This document shows positions 45,501-54,563 of a stretch of 64,000 bases of DNA, piece by piece. A program made the position numbers and the translations under genes. Position 1 is the first letter of the stretch. Every line of letters begins with the position of its first letter. The stretch is from Massilia varians (GTDB lineage: Bacteria; Pseudomonadota; Gammaproteobacteria; Burkholderiales; Burkholderiaceae_D): NCBI RefSeq assembly GCF_027923905.1, contig NZ_AP026966.1, positions 1,613,001 to 1,677,000 on the forward strand. The letters run 5' to 3'. The notes beneath the pieces are model-generated. The model searched no databases. It worked only from the letters and a program-made list of their open reading frames with translations, and was not told the DNA's origin.

Positions 45501-46754
45501 TCACACCACCCCTTTGCCGCGCAAGGCGGCAATCTCCGCCTCGCCGAGGCCCAGCACCTCGCCGAGTACCTCGTCGGTGTGCTGGCCCAGCAGGGGCGGG
45601 GCCTTGTCGCTGGTGGCGGGCGTGGCCGACATCCGGATCGGATTGCGCACCAGTTTCACCTTGCCCGCGCGCGGATGCGGCAGTTCGATCGCGACTTCAC
45701 GCGCCCGCACCTGCTCGTTGGCGAACACCTCGCCGATGTCGTTGATCGGCCCGCAGGGCACACCGACCGCTTCCAGCAGGGCGATCCACTCGTCGCGCCG
45801 CTTCTCCTTGACCATCCCGGCCAGGATCGGCACGAGAAGGTCGCGGTTCTGCACGCGCAGCGGGTTGGTGGCGAAACGCGGATCGCTCCCCAGCTCGGGA
45901 CGGCCGCCCGCTTCGACGAATTTCTGGTACTGCCCGTCGTTGCCGGTGGCGACGATGATGTGGCCATCGAGGCAGGCGAAGGTCTGGTAGGGCACGATGT
46001 TGGCATGCGCATTGCCCCAGCGCTTGGGCGGCTTGCCGCTGTTGAGGTAATTGCTGCCCACGTTGGCCAGCATCGCCACCTGGGTGTCGAGCAGGGCCAT
46101 GTCGATGTGCTGCCCCTCGCCGGTACGGTCACGGTGGGTCAGGGCGGCCAGCACCGCCACGGTCGCGTACATGCCGGTCATCAGGTCGGTGAGGGCCACG
46201 CCCACTTTCTGCGGGCCGCCGCCCGGCAGGTCGTCGCGTTCGCCGGTGACCGACATTAGGCCGCCCATGCCCTGGATCAGGAAATCGTAGCCGGCGCGGT
46301 GGGCGTAGGGGCCGTCCTGGCCGAAGCCGGTGATCGAGCAGTAGACCAGGTCGGGCTTGATGGCCCTCAGGCTGTCGTAGTCGAGGCGGTAGCGTTTGAG
46401 GTGGCCGACCTTGAAGTTTTCCAGCACCACGTCGCAATGCTTGACCAGTTCGTGCAGCAGGGCCTGGCCTTCGCCGCTGGCGATGTCCACCGTCACCGAG
46501 CGCTTGCCGCGGTTCGCGGTCAGGTAATAGGCGGCTTCGCTGGTGTCCTGCCCTTGCGCATCCTTGGCGTAGGGCGGGCCCCAGGCGCGGGTGTCGTCGC
46601 CGTTGCCGGGGCGTTCGATCTTGATCACGTCGGCGCCGAGGTCGGCCAGGTTTTGCGAGCACCACGGGCCGGCGAGCACGCGCGACAGGTCGAGCACGCG
46701 GATGTGGCCGAGCGCCTTCGGCAGCGCGGCGGAAGGGGAAGCAGCTTGCGTCAT
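45501..46754 (-). CDS. CaiB/BaiF-family (class III) CoA transferase
   Basis: A 417-residue class III CoA transferase. LDLSRVLAGPWCSQNLADLGA and IERPGNGDDTR near the N-terminus are family signatures, and GLIS-like region ITGFGQDGPYAHRAGYD carries the active-site Asp. Such enzymes move CoA between carboxylic acids; succinyl-CoA:glutarate-type activity is common for this type, but the substrate cannot be told. AGGAAC precedes ATG 46754. It lies 35 bases after the Kef antiporter gene, possibly in the same transcript. Confidence 0.85.
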   Translation of the reverse strand: MTQAASPSAALPKALGHIRVLDLSRVLAGPWCSQNLADLGADVIKIERPGNGDDTRAWGPPYAKDAQGQDTSEAAYYLTANRGKRSVTVDIASGEGQALLHELVKHCDVVLENFKVGHLKRYRLDYDSLRAIKPDLVYCSITGFGQDGPYAHRAGYDFLIQGMGGLMSVTGERDDLPGGGPQKVGVALTDLMTGMYATVAVLAALTHRDRTGEGQHIDMALLDTQVAMLANVGSNYLNSGKPPKRWGNAHANIVPYQTFACLDGHIIVATGNDGQYQKFVEAGGRPELGSDPRFATNPLRVQNRDLLVPILAGMVKEKRRDEWIALLEAVGVPCGPINDIGEVFANEQVRAREVAIELPHPRAGKVKLVRNPIRMSATPATSDKAPPLLGQHTDEVLGEVLGLGEAEIAALRGKGVV

Positions 46755-46789
46755 TCTGTTCCTGTGGGGTTGTTCTTGCCAAGCCCGGA

Positions 46790-48562
46790 TTATAGCTGTC
46801 CGCACGCGCCTTCCGGCTCCAGCAGCTTGGCCGTGAGCAGCTCGCGCTCATGGTCGACGATGCCGTCGACCAGACGCCCGTCCAGCCCCATCGCCTCCAG
46901 CACGAAGGCCGACAGCTGCAGGCTCGCTTCCAGCGTTTCCGGCACCACCACGCTGGCGCCGGCCAGGCGCAGGGCGCGCGCATGCTTCTCGTCGCGCGAG
47001 CGCACGAACAGGCGCGCGTGCGGGAACTCGCGGCGGATGCCGCGCACCGCCTGCATGCTCGATGCCGGATGGTCCATGGTCAGTACGATCGCCGGCGCTT
47101 CGTCGGCGTGAACCCTGCGCAGCAGCTCGGGGCGCGAGGCATTGCCGAAGTAGACCGGCTTGCCCTCGGCATGCAGCTTCGAAACCAGCTTGGCGTCGCA
47201 CTCGAAGGCCACGAAGGGGATGTTCTGCTCGGCGAGCAGCTTGCCCAGCTGCTGGCCCACGCGGCCGAAGCCGGCGATGATCACGCGCCCGCGCGCCGGG
47301 TCCAGGGCCGCGTCGTCGCCGGCCGCGGCACGTTCGGCGCGCGCGTGTTCGCCGCGCTCGCCGATGGCGCGTCCCAGGCGCGCCAGCAGGGGCGTGACGA
47401 ACAACGACAGTCCGACCACCAGCATCACCTGTCCGCCCAGGCTTGGGTCGAGCACCCGCGCGCTGACCGCGTAGCCGATCGCGACGAACGCGAATTCGCC
47501 GCCCTGGCCCAGCAGCAGGCCGCCTTCGATCGCGCGGCTCCAGGGCTGGCCGCCGATGCGCAGCAGGCTTGCCGTCACCAGGGTTTTCAGCAGCACCAGC
47601 CCGGCCAGCGAGGCCGCCAGGAGCAGGGGCGCGGCCAGGATCTGGCGGGTGTCGATGCTCATCCCGACGGTCATGAAGAACAGGCCCATGAGCAGACCCT
47701 TGAAGGGCTCGACCATCAGCTCGACTTCGTGCTTGAACTCGGTCTCGGCCAGCAGCAGGCCGGCGATCATCGCCCCCAGCGCCATCGACAGGCCGGCCGC
47801 GGCCGACAAGCCGGCGATGCCGAAGGTGCTCAGCAGGATCAGCGCCATGAACACGTCCGGCTGGCGGTGCTCGGTGAACGCGCGGAACAGCTTGTGGACG
47901 ACGCGCCCTCCGACCAGGTAGATGAGGGTGATGGCGATGCCGGCCTTGAGCAGGGTGGTGAGCGCCAGGACGGCGACGCTGCCCCCGTCGCTGCCGCCGC
48001 CGCCGAGGGCGCCGATCAGGAGCAGGATCGGCACCACGGCGAGGTCTTGCAGCATCAGGATGGCGAAGGCCGCCTGGCCCAGCGGGGTGCCGGTGGTCCC
48101 CTGCTGGGCCAGCAACTGCAGCACGACCGCGGTGGAGGACAGCGACAGCACCAGGCCGATCACCACGGCGGACTGCGCATCGAGGCCGTAGGCCAGCAGC
48201 AGGACGCCGCCGACCAGCGCCGCGCTGGCCAGCACCTGCGCGGTGCCGGCGCCGAACACCCAGCGCCGCATCGCCCACAGGCGCGCCGCGGACAGCTCCA
48301 GGCCGATCATGAACATCAGGAACAGCACGCCGATCTCGGCCAGCGCCGCGATGCCCTGGTCGCGCGGGAAGGTGAGGAAGGCCAGCCAGGGGACCTCGCC
48401 GGCCAGCAGGCCCAGGCCGAAGGGGCCGACCAGAGTGCCGACGGCGAGGAAGCCGAGCACCTGGTTGATGCGCAAGCGCTGCAGGATGGGAATCAGGATG
48501 CCGGAGAGGATCAGGAAGAGGAGGATCTCCCGCAGGAAGGGAAAAGCGTGTTGTTCTTGCAC
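46790..48562 (-). CDS. Monovalent cation:proton antiporter, CPA2/Kef type
   Basis: A 590-residue CPA2 antiporter: 12-13 transmembrane helices (about 8-400) with the family helix LQDLAVVPILLLIGALG, then an RCK_N NAD-binding domain (about 425-545) with IIAGFGRVGQQLGKLL. RCK domains gate K+ efflux in KefB/KefC. No ancillary flavoprotein KefF/KefG gene is adjacent, so glutathione regulation is not certain. The two genes downstream are on the same strand. Confidence 0.87.
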   Translation of the reverse strand: MQEQHAFPFLREILLFLILSGILIPILQRLRINQVLGFLAVGTLVGPFGLGLLAGEVPWLAFLTFPRDQGIAALAEIGVLFLMFMIGLELSAARLWAMRRWVFGAGTAQVLASAALVGGVLLLAYGLDAQSAVVIGLVLSLSSTAVVLQLLAQQGTTGTPLGQAAFAILMLQDLAVVPILLLIGALGGGGSDGGSVAVLALTTLLKAGIAITLIYLVGGRVVHKLFRAFTEHRQPDVFMALILLSTFGIAGLSAAAGLSMALGAMIAGLLLAETEFKHEVELMVEPFKGLLMGLFFMTVGMSIDTRQILAAPLLLAASLAGLVLLKTLVTASLLRIGGQPWSRAIEGGLLLGQGGEFAFVAIGYAVSARVLDPSLGGQVMLVVGLSLFVTPLLARLGRAIGERGEHARAERAAAGDDAALDPARGRVIIAGFGRVGQQLGKLLAEQNIPFVAFECDAKLVSKLHAEGKPVYFGNASRPELLRRVHADEAPAIVLTMDHPASSMQAVRGIRREFPHARLFVRSRDEKHARALRLAGASVVVPETLEASLQLSAFVLEAMGLDGRLVDGIVDHERELLTAKLLEPEGACGQL

Positions 48563-48683
48563 GGTAGCGGCCAGGGAGTGTTCTTGGCCAAATTGTAACC
48601 GGAGCGTATGTACGGTGTGCGCGATGGCGGAACCATGCTGCAGGCATGGTTCCGCCCCTGCTTGCCGAGGCGCCCTTAGTGCC

Positions 48684-51002
48684 TCAGCAATTGCCGGCCT
48701 GGATCGCTTCCGGCGGCGTCTCTTCCTGCTGCCGGTGCCCGCTGGCCACCGGCTGGCGGCTTTCGGCGGTGTGCTGGAGTTCCTCGATTTCCGGATCGTG
48801 CACGTTGCGCAGTTCCAGGTAGCGGTCGAGGGCCTGGTCGAGGCGCGGCAGCAGGATGCCGCGCTCGCTGCTCAGGGCGCAGTAGGCGGGGCGCGCCGCC
48901 GGATAGGCAATGGCGCGCGCTTCCAGCCGGCTGGCATCGATGCCGGCCCGCTCGGCCGCCTTCAGGGCCAGTTCCGCCCAGGTGAGTTCGCCGCCATTGG
49001 CCAGGTGCCAGATGCCGGCTTCGCGGTCGATCGCCAGGTCGAGGCAGGCGTGCACCAGGTCCGGCACGTAGGTCGGCGTGATGGTCAGGTCGTTCGAGGC
49101 CGTGAAGGACTCGCCGCGCTCGAGGGCGTTCAGCGCCAGGGTGACGAAGTTGTACTGGTCCCAGGGGCCGAAGAAGGCGCTGGTGCGCACCACCAGCGCG
49201 CCCGGATGCGCTTCCAGCACCGCCGCCTCGGCCTCGGCCTTGCTGCGGCCGTAGACGTTCAGCGGCGCCACCGGGTCCGACTCCACGTAGGGACGGCTTT
49301 GCTTGCCGTCGAACACCAGGTCGCTCGAGAAGCTGGTCAGGTGGATGCCGTGGCGCGCGCAGGCCGCGGCCAGTGTCGCCGCACCCAGCGTGTTTTCGCG
49401 CAGGCAGCGCTCGGCGTCCTGCTCGGCGTCGTCCACCCGCACGTAGCCGCAGGTATTGATGACCGCCCACGGCTGGTGCTCGGCCAGGGCACGCTCGACC
49501 GAGCCGGCGTCGGCGATGTCCATTTCCTTGCGCGACAGCAGGCGGTAGGACAGGTTGCGCTTGCGGCACACGCGGGCAAAGGCGCGGCCCAGGGTGCCGG
49601 TGGCGCCCAGGATCAGGATCGGGGCGGCAGCCGTGCCCACCAGGCGGTGGCCGTCGGCCGAGATGGAGGTGAGCGCGGCGGGCGTGGCCACCGGCGGGTG
49701 GCACAGGAAGCGGCCCTGGCGGCGCCACCAGCCCTGGCCGCGCAGCACCGGATGCGACAGCGGAGTGCCCGAGGAAAGTTCCTTCATCATCCGTGCCAGC
49801 GCGGTCGGGCGCGGCATGGGCGAGCGCACGTCGAAGGGGCCCGGCTCGTAGTAGCCCCTGTTCTGCGTGACCAGGCTGTTCCAGTCGAAGGAACCGAGCA
49901 GCGACCAGACCGTGACGGCGCGCACGTCGATGCCGTTTTGCTGCGACTGCTGGGCCGCTTCCCAGATCTCGAGCAGCCAGCGCAGCTGGTCTTCGCGGTT
50001 GGCGTCGATGTGGGCTTCGGTGATGGCCAGCGGGATGCCGTAGCGGTCCCAGATCTCCGACAGCAGCGGGGCGATGCCCGGCGTCGGCGTGGCCAGCACG
50101 CGCGAAGCCTCGATGTCGGCGCAGGGGATGCCGTCGGCCACGCCGCGGTGGTGTTCGGGGAAGCGCTCCGGACGGTGGTCGAGCCAGCGCTCGGACGTGA
50201 CGTAGTAGTTGACGCCGATGATGTCGGGCGGGCAGGGGTTGTCGCGGAACCATAGGAATTCTTCGGCCGCGATGCCGGTCTTGATCAGGTAGTTCCACAG
50301 CCTGTGTTGCTGGTCGACCATGCCGCACAGCAGGTCCCAGGCCAGCCAGCGGCGCTCGTTGTAGAACTCGGCCACGTGGGCGAGTTCGGGCGTGCCGTAG
50401 GTCTTGCCGAGGTCGTCGGTCTGGACCAGCTTGGCGTTCGGGTTGACGGCGCGGATGGCGCGCATCGCCAGCACCACGGCGCGGCACTGGACCAGCAGGG
50501 CTTCGATGAAGGTGCGGTCGTCGCGGCCGTGCGGGTACCAGACGCCGTACAGGCCGGCGAAGCGCGCGGTGGTGCAGGGCTCGTTGACCGGGGTGTAGTA
50601 CTCGATCCAGGGATAGCGCGCGGCCACCGCGCCGGCATACTCGGCCAGGCGTTCGGCAAAGGCCGGGTCGACCAGGCTGGTGTCGCGCGGGCCGCTGCCG
50701 TGGTGGACCAGGCCGGCGATCGGCGTCACGCCGGCCTCGCGCAAGGCGTTCAGGCGCTCGTCGGCCCAGCGCCAGTCGGCGCTGGCCAGTCCGTCGGGCG
50801 CGGTGCGTTCCCATAGCACGGGATAGCGGATTGCGCGGATGCCGGTGGACGCGAAACGTTCGATGTCGCAGGCGCGGCCGTGGTGGCCGTTGCGCTCGAG
50901 CTGGCTGAAATACTCGTCGCGGACACGGTTGACCGTGCATTCGAGGCCGCCCCAGAGTTCGAGGGGACGGATTTGGCTGTTCGTGCTCTTTTGTGGATTC
51001 AT
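48684..51002 (-). CDS. Fusion protein: GH1-like glycosidase domain plus RmlD-like reductase domain
   Basis: A 772-residue two-domain protein. Residues about 10-420 resemble glycoside hydrolase family 1: acid/base E141 in PVNEP and nucleophile E329 in ITEAH. Residues about 460-735 resemble RmlD dTDP-4-dehydrorhamnose reductase: the Rossmann motif LGATGTLGRAFAR and YGRSKAEAE (YxxxK). A Pro/His-rich tail follows. No signal peptide, so both domains act in the cytoplasm. The arrangement suggests coupling of glycoside cleavage or transfer to nucleotide-sugar reduction, but no rhamnose or exopolysaccharide genes are nearby. ATG 51002 is preferred over the upstream GTG. Confidence 0.8.
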   Translation of the reverse strand: MNPQKSTNSQIRPLELWGGLECTVNRVRDEYFSQLERNGHHGRACDIERFASTGIRAIRYPVLWERTAPDGLASADWRWADERLNALREAGVTPIAGLVHHGSGPRDTSLVDPAFAERLAEYAGAVAARYPWIEYYTPVNEPCTTARFAGLYGVWYPHGRDDRTFIEALLVQCRAVVLAMRAIRAVNPNAKLVQTDDLGKTYGTPELAHVAEFYNERRWLAWDLLCGMVDQQHRLWNYLIKTGIAAEEFLWFRDNPCPPDIIGVNYYVTSERWLDHRPERFPEHHRGVADGIPCADIEASRVLATPTPGIAPLLSEIWDRYGIPLAITEAHIDANREDQLRWLLEIWEAAQQSQQNGIDVRAVTVWSLLGSFDWNSLVTQNRGYYEPGPFDVRSPMPRPTALARMMKELSSGTPLSHPVLRGQGWWRRQGRFLCHPPVATPAALTSISADGHRLVGTAAAPILILGATGTLGRAFARVCRKRNLSYRLLSRKEMDIADAGSVERALAEHQPWAVINTCGYVRVDDAEQDAERCLRENTLGAATLAAACARHGIHLTSFSSDLVFDGKQSRPYVESDPVAPLNVYGRSKAEAEAAVLEAHPGALVVRTSAFFGPWDQYNFVTLALNALERGESFTASNDLTITPTYVPDLVHACLDLAIDREAGIWHLANGGELTWAELALKAAERAGIDASRLEARAIAYPAARPAYCALSSERGILLPRLDQALDRYLELRNVHDPEIEELQHTAESRQPVASGHRQQEETPPEAIQAGNC

Positions 51003-51307
51003 CAGTTTCACCAATTATTAATTTTCTAACAACAAATTCCCTACAGCTCGGCGTCCCAGGCAAGAAATCGTCGAAAGGGGAGAACCGGCCACAGGCCAGG
51101 GACCCGGAAGCGGTTGACATCCTTGCGCCAACCTGCAACCATGCGGTCCATGAATTTTCCGAAAGCACATCACTTTTTGTCGACCTGGTGGCGCCGCTCC
51201 TAACGTGCGGCCACAGGAATGATGTGCATTTCGACTAACGCCGCCTCGATCCGGGCGGCGTTTTCGCATTCGGCGCAGGAGGATCGGGGCAATAACCAGG
51301 AAACCCG
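51003..51307. other. Leader region of trpS
   Basis: About 305 bases with no gene. It contains a perfect TTGACA at 51114-51119 (only a weak -10 follows), and the terminator-like hairpin at 51238-51264 before trpS. The stretch also holds the divergent start region of the GH1-RmlD fusion. Confidence 0.4.
51238..51264 (+). terminator. Terminator-like hairpin in the trpS leader
   Basis: An 8-bp stem (51238-51245 with 51254-51261), eight-base loop and TTTT. It sits between the candidate TTGACA and the trpS start, so it could act as an attenuator. No Trp-codon leader peptide was found. Confidence 0.45.
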
Positions 51308-52336
51308 ATGAGCTCCCCAACCCCAAACGCTTCCACGCCAATCATCCTGACCGGCGACCGTCCTACCGGTCCGCTGCACCTCGGCCACTTCGTCGGCAGC
51401 CTGCGCAACCGCGTCGAGTACCAGAATACGTATCGCCAATTCGTCATGCTCGCAGACGCCCAGGCGCTGACCGACAACATGGATGACATCGGTAAGGTAC
51501 ACCGGAACGTGGTCGAAGTGGCGCTCGATTACCTCGCCTGCGGCATCGATCCGGCCCGCACCACCATCCTGATCCAGTCGCAGATTCCGGAACTGACCGA
51601 GCTCACCTTCTACTACCTGAACCTGGTGACCGTGGCGCGCCTCGAGCGCAACCCGACCGTGAAGCAGGAAATCATCCTGCGCGGCTTCGAGCGCGACATC
51701 CCGGCCGGCTTCCTGACCTACCCGGCCAGCCAGGCTGCCGACATCACCGCCTTCAAGGCCAGCGTGGTGCCGGTGGGCGAGGACCAGATCCCGATGATCG
51801 AGCAGTGCAACGAAATCGTGCGCAGGTTCAACCGTACCTACAGCCCTGACAAGGACATCCTGGTCGAGTGCAAGGCGATCGTGCCGGAAGTCGGCCGCCT
51901 GCCGGGCATCGACGGCCGCGCCAAGATGAGCAAGTCGCTGGGCAACACCATCAACCTGGGCGCCAGCGCCGACGAGATCCGCGCCGCGGTCAAGCAGGTG
52001 TACACCGACCCGCTGCACCTGAAGGTGTCCGATCCGGGCCACCTGGAAGGCAACGTCGCCTTCATCTACCTGGACGCTTTCGATACCGACAAGGAAGGCC
52101 TGGCCGAGATGAAGGCCCACTACACCCGCGGCGGCCTGGGCGACAGCGTGGTGAAGAAGCGCCTGGAGGGCATCCTGCAGGAGCTGCTGGCGCCGATCCG
52201 CGCCCGCCGCGAAGAGTTTGCCAAGGACCGCGGCCAGGTGCTGCAGATCCTCAAGGAAGGCACCATGCGGGCGCGTGAAGTGGCGGCCCAGACCACCGAC
52301 GAAGTGAAGAAGGCCTTGGGTCTGTCGTACTTCTGA
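51308..52336 (+). CDS. trpS: Tryptophanyl-tRNA synthetase
   Basis: A 342-residue class I synthetase that charges tRNA-Trp. The HIGH motif is HLGH at about residues 24-27 and the KMSKS motif is AKMSKSLG near residue 205. [19 protein letters not shown] and [14 protein letters not shown] are typical of the family. The gene is monocistronic as far as can be seen; its leader holds a terminator-like hairpin. Confidence 0.95.
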   Translation: MSSPTPNASTPIILTGDRPTGPLHLGHFVGSLRNRVEYQNTYRQFVMLADAQALTDNMDDIGKVHRNVVEVALDYLACGIDPARTTILIQSQIPELTELTFYYLNLVTVARLERNPTVKQEIILRGFERDIPAGFLTYPASQAADITAFKASVVPVGEDQIPMIEQCNEIVRRFNRTYSPDKDILVECKAIVPEVGRLPGIDGRAKMSKSLGNTINLGASADEIRAAVKQVYTDPLHLKVSDPGHLEGNVAFIYLDAFDTDKEGLAEMKAHYTRGGLGDSVVKKRLEGILQELLAPIRARREEFAKDRGQVLQILKEGTMRAREVAAQTTDEVKKALGLSYF

Positions 52337-52352
52337 TTTCCCGCGGTATCGT

Positions 52353-52377
52353 GTGCCGGTACTCGTGGTATCGGCAC
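52353..52377 (+). repeat. Hairpin downstream of trpS
   Basis: A 10-base stem with one G-T wobble (52353-52362 with 52368-52377) just after trpS. It has no T tract, so it is not called an intrinsic terminator; it could protect the 3' end. Confidence 0.4.
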
Positions 52378-52459
52378 GGATCTCCCTCGCGGCCGACGCT
52401 GGCCCGCGGCTCCCTCCAGTGGCAATCTTGCGCCATCAATGTCACTGGAGGACCATTTC

Positions 52460-53509
52460 ATGAGCAAAGGCCTGCGCCTGACCGAACAATGGATGCAACG
52501 CGCCCTGTGGCTGGTCGCGTTCGCGTTCGCCTCCTTCCTGATCGGCCTGGGCGGCAAAGTCGTCGATAACTTGTGGGATGTCGAGCGGCCCCTGGGCATC
52601 GAGCAGTTCATGGACCGCAATCAGGTCGATGCCCTGCGCGCCGGCGAGCAAGCGGCACAGGCGCGGCGCGAGACGGCGCAGCTCGAGCTGGAGCAGGCGA
52701 CCCAGCAGCACGAGGTGGCGCGCGCGAACACCCGTTCGGCGCGCGAGACGTTTGACAACTGGCTGGCCACGCGCCGCGCGACCGCGCGGCCCGACCAGGA
52801 CCCCGCGCTGCTCGAACGTACTCGTGGACTGGACAAGCTGGAGAGCGAGGAACGGCGCGCGCTGGCGGCCGTCCAGGCCCAGCAGCAGGCCCTGCTGGAT
52901 GCCGACCAGGCCCTGCAGCGTGCCCGGATGCGCTGGGAGCGCATGGAAACGCCGGCGCGCGCCGCCTATGAAAAGGCCGCCAACGCCAAGGAGCTGCGCG
53001 TCTTCCTGTACCGCCTGGCGCTGACCCTGCCGCTCCTGGTGCTGGCCGGCTGGCTGTTCGCGCGCAAGCGCCGCAGCCCCTACTGGCCCTTCGTGTGGGG
53101 ATTCATCTTCTTCGCACTGTTCGCCTTTTTCTTCGAACTCGTGCCTTACCTGCCGAGCTACGGCGGCTACGTGCGCTACCTGGTCGGCATCGCCGTCACC
53201 GTGCTGGTGGGGCGCTATGCGATCGTCTCGCTGCAGCACTACCTGGCGCGCCAGCGGCAGGCCGAGGCGCTGCCGGACGTGCAGCGCCGCCAGACCCTGC
53301 GCTACGACGCCGCCCTTGCCCGGCTGGGCAAGGGCGTGTGCCCGGGATGCGAGCGGCCGGTCGACCTGCAGGATGCGGGCGTCGACTTCTGCCCGCACTG
53401 CGGCATCGGCCTGTTCGACCGCTGCGGCTGCTGCAACAGCCGCAAGAACGCCTTCGCCCGCTTCTGCTTCGCGTGCGGGACGGCGGCCAACACCTCGCTG
53501 GCCGACTAG
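52460..53509 (+). CDS. Membrane protein with coiled-coil and C-terminal zinc ribbon
   Basis: A 349-residue protein: one N-terminal transmembrane helix (about 15-33), a long Glu/Ala/Gln-rich coiled-coil (about 50-165), two or three hydrophobic segments (about 175-255, including LALTLPLLVLAGWLFA and FFALFAFFFELVPYL), then a cytoplasmic-looking zinc-ribbon pair with CPGCERPV, CPHCGIG, CGCCNSR and CFACGTAA. GGAGG precedes ATG 52460. No family name was recognised. It could be a membrane scaffold or envelope sensor; this is inference. Confidence 0.7.
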   Translation: MSKGLRLTEQWMQRALWLVAFAFASFLIGLGGKVVDNLWDVERPLGIEQFMDRNQVDALRAGEQAAQARRETAQLELEQATQQHEVARANTRSARETFDNWLATRRATARPDQDPALLERTRGLDKLESEERRALAAVQAQQQALLDADQALQRARMRWERMETPARAAYEKAANAKELRVFLYRLALTLPLLVLAGWLFARKRRSPYWPFVWGFIFFALFAFFFELVPYLPSYGGYVRYLVGIAVTVLVGRYAIVSLQHYLARQRQAEALPDVQRRQTLRYDAALARLGKGVCPGCERPVDLQDAGVDFCPHCGIGLFDRCGCCNSRKNAFARFCFACGTAANTSLAD

Positions 53510-53513
53510 ACCA

Positions 53514-54470
53514 TCAATCGCGCAGGTCGGCCGGCACCTTGCCGCCGTTGGCCGCCAGCTTGTTCATGACCTGGCGGTGCAACCAGATGTTCATCGAGGC
53601 CGAATCGCTGGTGTCGCCGGTGTAGTGCAGCTCGGCGGCCAGTTCCTTGCGCGCCTGCAGGCTGCTGTCCAGGCCAAGCAGCTTGAGCAGGTCGACGATC
53701 GAGCTGCGCCAGTTCAGCTGCTGGCCCGAGGACTTCTGCATATTGGTCAGGATTGCCTCGACGTCGACCTGCTCCATCATGGCCGGCGCGGCCTGGGGCT
53801 GGACCTGTGGCTGGGCTTGCGGCTGGGCCTGGGGAGCAGCCTGCGGCTGGGCCTGTGGCGCCGGCGCCTGGGGCTGTGCCTGCGGGCCCTTGTTGGCGGC
53901 GTGCGCCTTCGGGAAGATCTTGCCGAAAATATTGCTCAGGATGCCCATGTCATCTCCTTGGTGAATGGTGGATTGGGAACGCATGCGTTGTGCTACGTGG
54001 CCAAGCGCGAGCGCCAGTGCGGCGCCGCCGATCGCCTTGACCAGGGTCGGGTGTTCGGCATAGAAGGCGCTCATGCGGTCGACGATGCCGGGATTTTGCT
54101 GCTCTGCCTGCTCGGCCAGCTCGCGCACCTGCTCGGGGGAGACCTGCGACGCCTGTTCCGGCGTGACCTTGCCGGCGCCGAACAACTTGCCGAACACGCC
54201 GCCTGCCACCGAGGACAGCTGTGCCGGGTTCAGGGAACCCAGCAGCTGGTTCAGCATGCCGGCGCGGCCGTTCGCATCGCTTTGCCCGAACAGCTGGCTG
54301 ACCACTTGCGGGAAGGGCGGGGTCTGGTCGGAACGCAAGGCATTGGCGACACCTTCGGCGACCGTGGTGCGCGGCGCGCTCTGGGTCACGCGGTCGAAGT
54401 CGTCCGCCGCGCGGTCCTGGTTGCCGCCGCCAAGGTATTGCGATAACAGATTGCCCAAATCAAATGCCAT
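53514..54470 (-). CDS. Fused protein: duplicated small domain plus DUF3597-like domain
   Basis: A 318-residue in-frame fusion. Residues 1-166 closely match the 179-residue neighbour encoded at 54564-55103 (MAFDLGNLL at the start; KAIGGAALALALGHVAQ at the end), where that protein stops. Residues 175-318 begin MGILSNIFGKIF and resemble stand-alone DUF3597 proteins; a Gln/Pro/Ala-rich linker (about 195-225) separates the parts. A strong AGGAG and ATG survive at the junction (53948), so the DUF3597 part, 144 residues, may also be made alone. The original stop codon seems to have been lost by mutation. No function is known for either part. Confidence 0.8.
   Translation of the reverse strand: MAFDLGNLLSQYLGGGNQDRAADDFDRVTQSAPRTTVAEGVANALRSDQTPPFPQVVSQLFGQSDANGRAGMLNQLLGSLNPAQLSSVAGGVFGKLFGAGKVTPEQASQVSPEQVRELAEQAEQQNPGIVDRMSAFYAEHPTLVKAIGGAALALALGHVAQRMRSQSTIHQGDDMGILSNIFGKIFPKAHAANKGPQAQPQAPAPQAQPQAAPQAQPQAQPQVQPQAAPAMMEQVDVEAILTNMQKSSGQQLNWRSSIVDLLKLLGLDSSLQARKELAAELHYTGDTSDSASMNIWLHRQVMNKLAANGGKVPADLRD
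53946..53959 (-). promoter_or_regulatory. Internal ribosome binding site and start for the DUF3597 part
   Basis: On the minus strand AGGAG (53954-53958) lies five bases before an in-frame ATG (53946-53948) that begins MGILSNIFGKIF. It probably marks the former separate gene. Confidence 0.65.
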
Positions 54471-54563
54471 ATTCGTTCTCCTGACTACATACGGTTGAAT
54501 AGCTAGCGTAGGCGTTTTGCCAATGCCTGCTCTGTACGCTATTCAACGCTGAAGCCCGATGGA

